DNA of 23,880 bases from a virus. Positions 20,271 to 23,880 of this stretch are shown one piece after another (positions within the stretch are counted from its first letter, which is position 1; every line of letters starts with the position of its first letter). Under the pieces are notes generated by a model. That model did no database searches. It saw only the letters and a list, made by a program, of their open reading frames with translations, and had not been told where the DNA came from. The DNA is taken from positions 1-23,880 of the IMG/VR virus record IMGVR_UViG_3300030106_003224; one strand, 5' to 3'. The position numbers were made by a program, and so were the translations under genes.

Positions 20271-20657
20271 TCAAGCATTATTTTTATTTTTCTTTCGCTC
20301 TGCATTCTCAGCCTTGGTCTTGATTGAATGACACTCCACGCAGATAGCCTGGAACCCATCTATCTCACAGAACAGTCTGGCTATGAGCGCATCCCAGTTG
20401 TCAAAGCCAGTAACAGGGACGATGGGGTCAATGTGATCTGCTCTCATATCTTTAGCAGGAAATAGTTGCCCGCAAACAGAGCACTTGTGCAGCTTACACT
20501 TGCGCCCTGTTGCGGGGTTAACACCATGAACAACAAAACTTGATTTGATAACTTCATACTTAACAGGCCATTGAGCACGACGCAAGGCAGACATGATAAA
20601 GCTTCTATACCTAGCCTTAGACCATTGACCTGAGTTGTATGGCTTTTCTACTCCCAA
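20271..20657 (-). CDS. HNH endonuclease
   Basis: The product has 128 residues. A zinc ribbon is formed by C59-x2-C62 and C106-x2-C109, and the catalytic core is 'MRADHIDPIVPVTGF' with D74-H75 and D77, followed by 'CVECHSIKTKAENAE'. The order (Cys pair, DHIDP, Cys pair with H110) is that of a classical zinc-bound HNH/McrA-type domain. In phages such proteins act in DNA processing, packaging or host DNA breakdown, and some are homing enzymes. Here it stands inside the replication block between SSB-like and unknown genes, and no intron is visible around it, so a replication/recombination role is more likely. Confidence 0.85.
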   Translation of the reverse strand: MGVEKPYNSGQWSKARYRSFIMSALRRAQWPVKYEVIKSSFVVHGVNPATGRKCKLHKCSVCGQLFPAKDMRADHIDPIVPVTGFDNWDALIARLFCEIDGFQAICVECHSIKTKAENAERKKNKNNA

Positions 20658-20663
20658 ACTAAT

Positions 20664-21236
20664 TTATGATTGTTCCTCCATGTCTAAGACATACCCTAGA
20701 GCTTCTCTGACAGTTTCAAATCCTTCTGCAACCCCTGTAAGTTGCTGTCCGGTAGGTGAAAATATAGCAACGCTTCTGTGCTTATTCCTTGTAAGTTCTC
20801 CCTCGGAGGCAAAGAAGCAGTAAGTGTAGCCTTGGTTGTCTATCAAATCTAAAAGATCGCTATCGCTACGTGGAGCCTTGGGCTGCAAAGCTTCGGTGAC
20901 GTCGGCCACCTTGACATAGGGATGAGGACTGCCAACTTCCCCATATTGCAAACGCTGCAATGATGCCTCGTCTACGTCTAGGGCAAACACTTCTGTGTGT
21001 GGGTCAATTTCTTCGGTGTGAACTTCTATTTTCATATTTTTCTTTGGTTTATGGTTTTTTATTATTTTTTTAGTAGATGAGTAATATTTAAATAGTTCTT
21101 TAGGCTCCATATCTTTGATGTCAACGAAGTTTTCGTTCCATCTCTCAAACTTGTTCCTAAGAACCATAGCTGACCATGTGCTATTCCCAATAACCATAGC
21201 TTTCCATATGCTATAGGACTTGTTTGGGTCGTGCAT
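20664..21236 (-). CDS. Unknown protein with a 10-residue internal repeat
   Basis: I choose ATG 21236 (190 residues) because it follows the TAG of the small gene upstream by one base; a TTG at 21251 would add five residues. Near the N-terminus a 30-base direct repeat encodes SIWKAMVIGN and STWSAMVLRN in tandem. The middle is basic (KKIIKNHKPKKN) and the second half is acidic with 'EVFALDVDEASLQRLQYGEVG' and 'TYCFFASEGELTRNKHRSVAIFSPTGQQ'. A Met at position ~68 (21035) could be the start of an independent C-terminal protein. It precedes the HNH gene with a 6-base gap. No family is recognised. Confidence 0.55.
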   Translation of the reverse strand: MHDPNKSYSIWKAMVIGNSTWSAMVLRNKFERWNENFVDIKDMEPKELFKYYSSTKKIIKNHKPKKNMKIEVHTEEIDPHTEVFALDVDEASLQRLQYGEVGSPHPYVKVADVTEALQPKAPRSDSDLLDLIDNQGYTYCFFASEGELTRNKHRSVAIFSPTGQQLTGVAEGFETVREALGYVLDMEEQS

Positions 21237-21237
21237 A

Positions 21238-21369
21238 CTAGGGTTTTCCAAATCTTTTGAAGTTTCCCATGCCGTCGTAATCAGACTCAGGTAGTTTCTT
21301 CTCAGGTTCTTTGGTTGCCTTTGTTTTTGTTTTCTTTTTGGTAAAAACCTTTTTAATTATTTGTTTCAT
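21238..21369 (-). CDS. 43-residue basic peptide
   Basis: ATG at 21369 opens a 43-codon frame: MKQIIKKVFTKKKTKTKATKEP, then 'PESDYDGMGNFKRFGKP' and TAG. The TAG is one base from the next ATG (TAGTATG), so the two are probably coupled. The leader (AAGGCGTAAAATATG) offers a weak AAGG. Lysine-rich N-terminus and a conserved-looking short acidic/aromatic end make it a plausible small gene, without known function. Confidence 0.5.
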   Translation of the reverse strand: MKQIIKKVFTKKKTKTKATKEPEKKLPESDYDGMGNFKRFGKP

Positions 21370-21402
21370 ATTTTACGCCTTGGGTTTTAGTATGATTAAT
21401 TA

Positions 21403-21873
21403 CTAGGATGCAAGCTTTTTCTGTCGCTCGATCCTTTCGCAGATGGCGCGATGCAGCCAGTCAGAGATAGTTTGGTTCTGTATTCGGCTGTCTAGGTATT
21501 TCATTTGTTCCTCAGTCACTCGCACCATGAACGTCTTACATGGGAGCTTATCTCTAACTTTAGTCACCGGCTCCCAACCCTCTATGACTTCTAGGATGGC
21601 ACTAATTACTTGCGATCTATCAATCTGGAACCATTCTCCACGAACCTTGAAGGCTTCTAGTTTCTGATGAATGGCGTATTCGATCTGGCCAGTCGTAGCA
21701 CCTAGTTGTTGCTCATCGACGGCAGCCTCAAACATAATGCTCATTTGAATAGGATTCGCTGTCTGTAAGGATTTCATACGTTCCTTTACTGAATCGTATG
21801 TCATACCCACTTTGACGTATGAGCCGCAAGCGATGGCGTATATCTTGCCGAACCTATGTTTGTCGCATCTCAT
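21403..21873 (-). CDS. GIY-YIG nuclease (T5orf172-like) fused to a ribbon-helix-helix domain
   Basis: The product has 156 residues. The N-terminal ~95 residues form a T5orf172/GIY-YIG nuclease: 'KIYAIACGSYVKVGMT' (10-25) provides the two strands, R32 follows, and 'GQIEYAIHQKLEAF' has E65 and H69, then 'GEWFQI'. The C-terminal ~45 residues (KTFMVRVTEEQMKYLDSRI, then ISDWLHRAICERIE) look like a CopG-type ribbon-helix-helix DNA-binding domain. A nuclease targeted to a site by its RHH part, or autoregulated by it, is a reasonable idea. It sits in the replication block seven bases behind the coiled-coil gene. Free-standing GIY-YIG genes are often homing nucleases. Confidence 0.75.
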   Translation of the reverse strand: MRCDKHRFGKIYAIACGSYVKVGMTYDSVKERMKSLQTANPIQMSIMFEAAVDEQQLGATTGQIEYAIHQKLEAFKVRGEWFQIDRSQVISAILEVIEGWEPVTKVRDKLPCKTFMVRVTEEQMKYLDSRIQNQTISDWLHRAICERIERQKKLAS

Positions 21874-21880
21874 GCGTATC

Positions 21881-22111
21881 CTACGCCCTGATTGTTAAAT
21901 CATCGAGAGCTTCGCCTACGCCCTCAATAAGTTCTCTGGTGGGTATTGCGTTAACGGCTTCAAGCCTATCCTTGAGTCTGCTCTTCTCTTGTGAAAGAGC
22001 CTTGCGCTGCTCAGTCATTCTCTCAATGCGGTAGGAAAGAGCACGTGACTCTTGGCGTATCATATCTATGCGAGTTTGTATGCGCTCGATGTTTTCTTGT
22101 TTTATATCCAT
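21881..22111 (-). CDS. 76-residue coiled-coil protein
   Basis: The product is almost entirely helical and highly charged: 'ENIERIQTRIDMIRQESRALS', then 'RIERMTEQRKALSQEKSRLKDRLEAV', ending with 'GVGEALDDLTIRA'. Heptad-spaced I/L/M residues point to a dimer. It starts two bases behind the exonuclease stop. No SD is visible, so coupling is likely. It may be a partner or inhibitor of neighbouring proteins; no evidence beyond the location. Confidence 0.55.
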   Translation of the reverse strand: MDIKQENIERIQTRIDMIRQESRALSYRIERMTEQRKALSQEKSRLKDRLEAVNAIPTRELIEGVGEALDDLTIRA

Positions 22112-22112
22112 G

Positions 22113-22868
22113 TTATTCTAGTGTTGGTATGGTTTTTACTATTTCTGTGATTAGTTCGTTATCTAGGAGTTCCTTTGGTAATGGCTTCCTCCAGATTGTG
22201 ACAGTGTTCAGACAGGCATAATACTGGTCAAGAGAAAAATTTTCTTTTTCATAGATGTGCTTGGCTTGCTCTGGAACACTAAGCTCTGGGTTCTTATATT
22301 TCTTAATAAGTTTCTCTGCCTTTACCTTGCCAATGCCCTTCATGCCTTCGATGCAATCGGTGCTATCACCCATGAGAAGCTGCACTAGCCAGTTATGATC
22401 AGCTTCTTCTTGGCTAACATAGGTAGGCCAGTCATCTTTGTCCCAGTTGTAGTGCCACCCGGGAACAGAAAGCATATCTTTATCTATGCTACATATAATT
22501 GGATTGTCTACCTTTCCATTGGTAGATATTATCCCTAGTAAATCGTCAGCTTCTAGCTGGTCATGCTGATACCACCTATCCGCATACATCTTTTTTATAG
22601 CCTTGCTCAGTGGAGTATACAATGGCGGCTTTTCTCCTCTGTTACCTTTATACTTGGGATAGAGTGTCTTGCGAAAGTTATTGCGACCTGATACTATGAG
22701 GTAAAACTCCGATGCCTTGCATCCCATGACGCATTGATCAATGGCTTGTCTACACATTGATTTTAATGTGAGTAGTTTTGTTCCTTCAGTCTCTGCTTTA
22801 GCGGCGTGTCTATACAGGATTATTTCTACATCCAGCAGGGCAGTTTTCTTATCAGTTTTCTTATTCAT
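22113..22868 (-). CDS. 5'-3' exonuclease / flap endonuclease (T7 gp6 type)
   Basis: The product has 251 residues and contains the metal-binding PIN/FEN set: LLDVEIILYR with D13, 'NNFRKTLYPKYKGNR' (63-77; the basic arch), 'LEADDLLG' (E106, D108, D109), 'CSIDKDML' (D129, D131) and 'LMGDSTDCI' (D168, D171), followed by the helix-three-turn-helix 'GMKGIGKVKAEKLIKK' (175-190) that binds duplex DNA. It would remove RNA primers and trim 5' ends, and feed recombination. Length matches phage members. The ATG has no SD; it overlaps the stop of a possible 32-residue ORF (ATGA), which could provide coupling. Confidence 0.9.
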   Translation of the reverse strand: MNKKTDKKTALLDVEIILYRHAAKAETEGTKLLTLKSMCRQAIDQCVMGCKASEFYLIVSGRNNFRKTLYPKYKGNRGEKPPLYTPLSKAIKKMYADRWYQHDQLEADDLLGIISTNGKVDNPIICSIDKDMLSVPGWHYNWDKDDWPTYVSQEEADHNWLVQLLMGDSTDCIEGMKGIGKVKAEKLIKKYKNPELSVPEQAKHIYEKENFSLDQYYACLNTVTIWRKPLPKELLDNELITEIVKTIPTLE

Positions 22869-22963
22869 GTGATAGTTTTATCATGTGAATTAGTTACTGG
22901 GTCAATGCTTTTTTCAGCCTCGTTCAAATTAGAGTTGCTTCTCGTTGGACATAGGTTCCCCAT
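22865..22963 (-). CDS. Possible 32-residue leader ORF coupled to the exonuclease
   Basis: ATG at 22963 opens MGNLCPTRSNSNLNEAEKSI and ends at TGA overlapping the exonuclease start by ATGA. No good SD precedes it, and its 5' end lies inside a hairpin (22950-22980), so translation may depend on RNA folding. It could be a leader peptide, a coupled start device, or chance. Confidence 0.3.
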   Translation of the reverse strand: MGNLCPTRSNSNLNEAEKSIDPVTNSHDKTIT

Positions 22964-23183
22964 TACTGGTCAAACCTATGCCTTGCTACAACCTCAAATT
23001 ATGAGTGTTCCCGCCTTCGATAGTGCCCCGGATCGTCGCGCGTGGTAAGTCCTGTATTACGCTAGCCGTGGCTGTTCCTGCATTACTGCAAACCTTTTAT
23101 ACATAGCCGGGTTTCGGTCAAGCTATGCAACCACTTACTCAGACTTGGGCTAACCTGTGAGGCCGCTTGCTCCGATAAACTGT
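22950..23183. repeat. GC-rich non-coding island with repeated hairpins (origin or structured RNA candidate)
   Basis: No convincing gene lies between 22964 and 23317. On the + strand, CATAGGTT...AACCTATG (22950-22980, 8-bp stem) and CATAGC...GCTATG (23102-23127, 6-bp stem) both carry GGTCAA just before the right arm. A motif like GTTCCyGCATTACTGC recurs at about 22955, 23007 (weak), 23048 and 23074. GC content is visibly higher than in surrounding DNA. The block lies just upstream of the replication genes. Iteron-like origin, structured RNA on either strand, or a regulatory leader are all open; no known RNA family was recognised. Confidence 0.4.
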
Positions 23184-23220
23184 AAAAAAAGACTCCTCCC
23201 TAGTCGAGTAAGGAGAAGTC
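23184..23220 (-). terminator. Intrinsic terminator upstream of the exonuclease region
   Basis: On the - strand GACTTCTCC and GGAGGAGTC form a 9-bp stem with one G-U pair, followed by TTTTTTT (23190-23184). It ends leftward transcription coming from the small genes at 23787-23318, or a short RNA that begins near 23302. The + strand has no T-run after the stem. Confidence 0.85.
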
Positions 23221-23221
23221 C

Positions 23222-23247
23222 AAAATTGCCTGTATACAAGCGGTTTT
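23222..23247. promoter_or_regulatory. 26-bp near-palindrome, operator-like
   Basis: AAAA-xx-GCYTGTATACARGC-xx-TTTT: the two halves match at 11 of 13 positions counting one G-T pair, centred on TGTATACA. Such symmetry suits a dimeric DNA-binding protein or an RNA hairpin. Confidence 0.4.
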
Positions 23248-23309
23248 ATAGAACTGAACAAGCCGCCTCGACGCGGTATCGCACAAGGCGATTTAAAAAA
23301 CTGATAAGT

Positions 23310-23328
23310 ATTATACACTATAGGTCAA
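23310..23328 (-). promoter_or_regulatory. Possible promoter directly after the 61-residue gene
   Basis: On the - strand TTGACC is followed after 7 bases by TATAATAC; the spacing is too short for these to act as -35 and -10 together, so only the -10 is convincing. The -10 lies just beyond the TAG at 23318. Confidence 0.35.
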
Positions 23329-23503
23329 CCTTTTTTATATTTATTAATTCAATGGCCACTCCGCTACGCTTGAGCTTGTAGCCTTTTTTGCTACTACCAG
23401 TAGCCAAATGCTTTAGTGCTTCCTCCTCCGTATGGGCGTGCTTTATAGCCTCGCAAATCTGGGGCATATCTCGCCTAGTGTAGACGATTTTATAGCAACT
23501 CAC
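23318..23503 (-). CDS. 61-residue basic protein, unknown
   Basis: The product begins MSCYKIVYTRRDMPQICEAIKHAHTEEEALKHLA and ends 'GYKLKRSGVAIELINIKKVDL'. It looks like a compact alpha/beta protein of the form strand-helix-strand-strand. ATG overlaps the upstream stop (ATGA), so the two are co-translated. No signature is recognised. Confidence 0.55.
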   Translation of the reverse strand: MSCYKIVYTRRDMPQICEAIKHAHTEEEALKHLATGSSKKGYKLKRSGVAIELINIKKVDL

Positions 23504-23787
23504 TTAGTCTTTGGGGTATGGAGCCCTTCTTTGATTAGCCACCTGCGAAAGCTTCCCCTATCTGCACCGCCTTGCTCTGCGGCTTGCGCTATGTTGCAAC
23601 CCGTTTCTTGCCAAATCTTTAGCGACCGAGCCCTTGCCTTGGCGGTCTCTTCGCTGGTCGATCTGCCGCTTGTGCAATGGTCGAGGATGTCCCCGGCTTT
23701 CATTAGCATCTCTATTTTATCCTTGAAGCTTTCCATGCACCTAACTGCACTAGCCCTGGTTTCCGATGTATCTACGAGTTCTACCAT
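23500..23787 (-). CDS. 95-residue protein with C-terminal HTH-like segment
   Basis: The product has a helical, charged N-terminal half ('MESFKDKIEMLMKAGDILDH') and a C-terminal 'GCNIAQAAEQGGADRGSFRRWLIKEGL', which reads as a helix-turn-helix of the NIAQAA...R..F.RWL type. It may be a small regulator of the replication block, being the first gene visible on this strand. No SD precedes the ATG; a strong stem-loop (23801-23835) lies 13 bases upstream. It overlaps the next gene by ATGA. Confidence 0.55.
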   Translation of the reverse strand: MVELVDTSETRASAVRCMESFKDKIEMLMKAGDILDHCTSGRSTSEETAKARARSLKIWQETGCNIAQAAEQGGADRGSFRRWLIKEGLHTPKTK

Positions 23788-23800
23788 GTTTGACGTAATG

Positions 23801-23835
23801 CGCCCTCTAAGGGCTTCTAATGCCCCTAGAAGGCG
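23801..23835. promoter_or_regulatory. 14-bp stem-loop just upstream of the first leftward gene
   Basis: CGCCCTCTAAGGGC and GCCCCTAGAAGGCG form, as RNA on the - strand, a 14-bp stem with two G-U pairs and a 7-base loop; on the + strand it is followed by TTTTGATTATTT. On the - strand it would be a leader structure 13 bases before an ATG. A second hairpin (AAGGG-TAAGA-CCCTT on the - strand, 23850-23864) lies just beyond it. Confidence 0.6.
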
Positions 23836-23880
23836 TTTTGATTATTTACAAGGGTCTTACCCTTAGATTTATATTGTAAG

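Larger units (their letters stand above)
23184..23302 (-). ncRNA. Candidate small RNA, about 119 nt, with four successive hairpins
   Basis: A TATAAT at 23315-23310 (- strand) could start RNA near 23302, and the intrinsic terminator ends it at 23184. Between lie ATCGC-cttgt-GCGAT, CCGC-gtcgag-GCGG, a 26-nt near-palindrome around TGTATACA (23247-23222), and the terminator hairpin. No reading frame with an RBS is seen. The alternative is that this is only the 3' untranslated end of the upstream two-gene transcript. Confidence 0.35.

Noticed and set aside
22915-22960. Glutamine-riboswitch-like CGTTCA ... GGAC..AGG on the + strand
   Set aside because: Only fragments of the consensus are present, the second conserved block is shortened, and no + strand gene follows.
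22806-23048. 80-codon frame on the + strand over the exonuclease start
   Set aside because: It is antisense to the exonuclease start and runs through the repeat island; no RBS and no protein-like pattern.
22900-23200. Group I intron, RNase P RNA, 6S RNA or full tmRNA in the non-coding island
   Set aside because: I looked for the conserved cores (P7-type sequences, GAGGAAAGTCC, the tmRNA tag frame with TTCGAC start) and found none.
23157-23381. 74-codon basic frame on the + strand
   Set aside because: It lies across the - strand terminator, palindrome and end of the 61-residue gene, has no SD, and is probably a chance frame in structured non-coding DNA.
23765-23790. Start of the 95-residue gene reads MVELVDTSE, a pattern often produced by wrongly translated tRNA genes
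   Set aside because: The downstream bases do not form an acceptor or T arm, and the frame continues for 95 codons with a plausible HTH and a coupled downstream gene, so a tRNA was rejected.
1-23880. CRISPR array or IS element
   Set aside because: No regularly spaced direct repeats with unique spacers and no transposase or terminal inverted repeats were seen.

Overview
The window looks like part of the genome of a tailed double-stranded DNA phage (Caudoviricetes), probably from an uncultured marine or other aquatic source, at roughly 40-45% GC by eye. The capsid protein reads as the SU10-type HK97 fold. A head-tail adaptor-like protein and a very large glycine-rich internal-virion-type protein suggest a short-tailed (podovirus-like) particle. 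No integrase, terminase, portal, DNA polymerase, RNA polymerase or recognisable endolysin lies in the window. The host cannot be named. A PEP-CTERM-like tail on one exported protein hints at a Gram-negative host with exosortase sorting, but this is weak inference.

Layout. Positions 1-16318 are all on the + strand and hold the late (virion) genes: the end of a scaffold-like gene, major capsid protein, a putative decoration protein, a strong terminator, head-tail adaptor, two tandem paralogous small structural proteins, a lectin-fold protein, a cluster of small membrane proteins (5306-7510), an array of eight tiny and mostly very basic genes with mostly overlapping ends (7543-8919), then tail or fibre-like proteins and two large proteins (11142-12836 and 12836-16318). 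Positions 16508-23787 are all on the - strand and hold the replication genes. Read in the direction of transcription (right to left) these are two small ORFs, a 354-base structured non-coding stretch, a flap-type 5'-3' exonuclease, a coiled-coil peptide, a GIY-YIG/ribbon-helix-helix fusion, small unknowns, an HNH nuclease, an SSB-like protein with an acidic ...NPF tail, a terminator, a DUF5664 protein, a DnaB-type helicase, an HTH-metallophosphoesterase and two small proteins. The two gene blocks converge at 16319-16507.

Most notable signals. (1) The convergent intergenic stretch holds, on the - strand, a 66-nt tRNA-like structure resembling the tRNA-like domain of tmRNA: encoded CCA, 7-bp acceptor stem, T arm, D-loop-like segment, and a short hairpin in place of the anticodon arm. 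A possible H-type pseudoknot lies just upstream of it. (2) A nearly identical intergenic element built around TGATATAATRCAC occurs twice, exactly between a stop codon and an SD-less ATG 8-9 nt downstream, which suggests extended -10 promoters driving leaderless mRNAs. (3) Two intrinsic terminators have the next ATG almost touching the T-run, one after the capsid/decoration genes and one after the SSB gene. (4) An array of micro-genes encodes lysine/arginine-rich proteins. (5) A GC-rich non-coding island with repeated hairpins lies upstream of the exonuclease and could be an origin or a structured RNA, with a separate sRNA-like promoter-to-terminator unit next to it.

How the genes may work together. 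The exonuclease, HNH, SSB and helicase form a phage replication and recombination set. The DUF5664 protein may adjust nucleotide pools. The + strand block builds the head (scaffold, capsid, decoration), the neck (adaptor), receptor-binding or fibre parts, a membrane/lysis-like module and internal proteins likely delivered with the DNA. Assignments marked below 0.5 are tentative.
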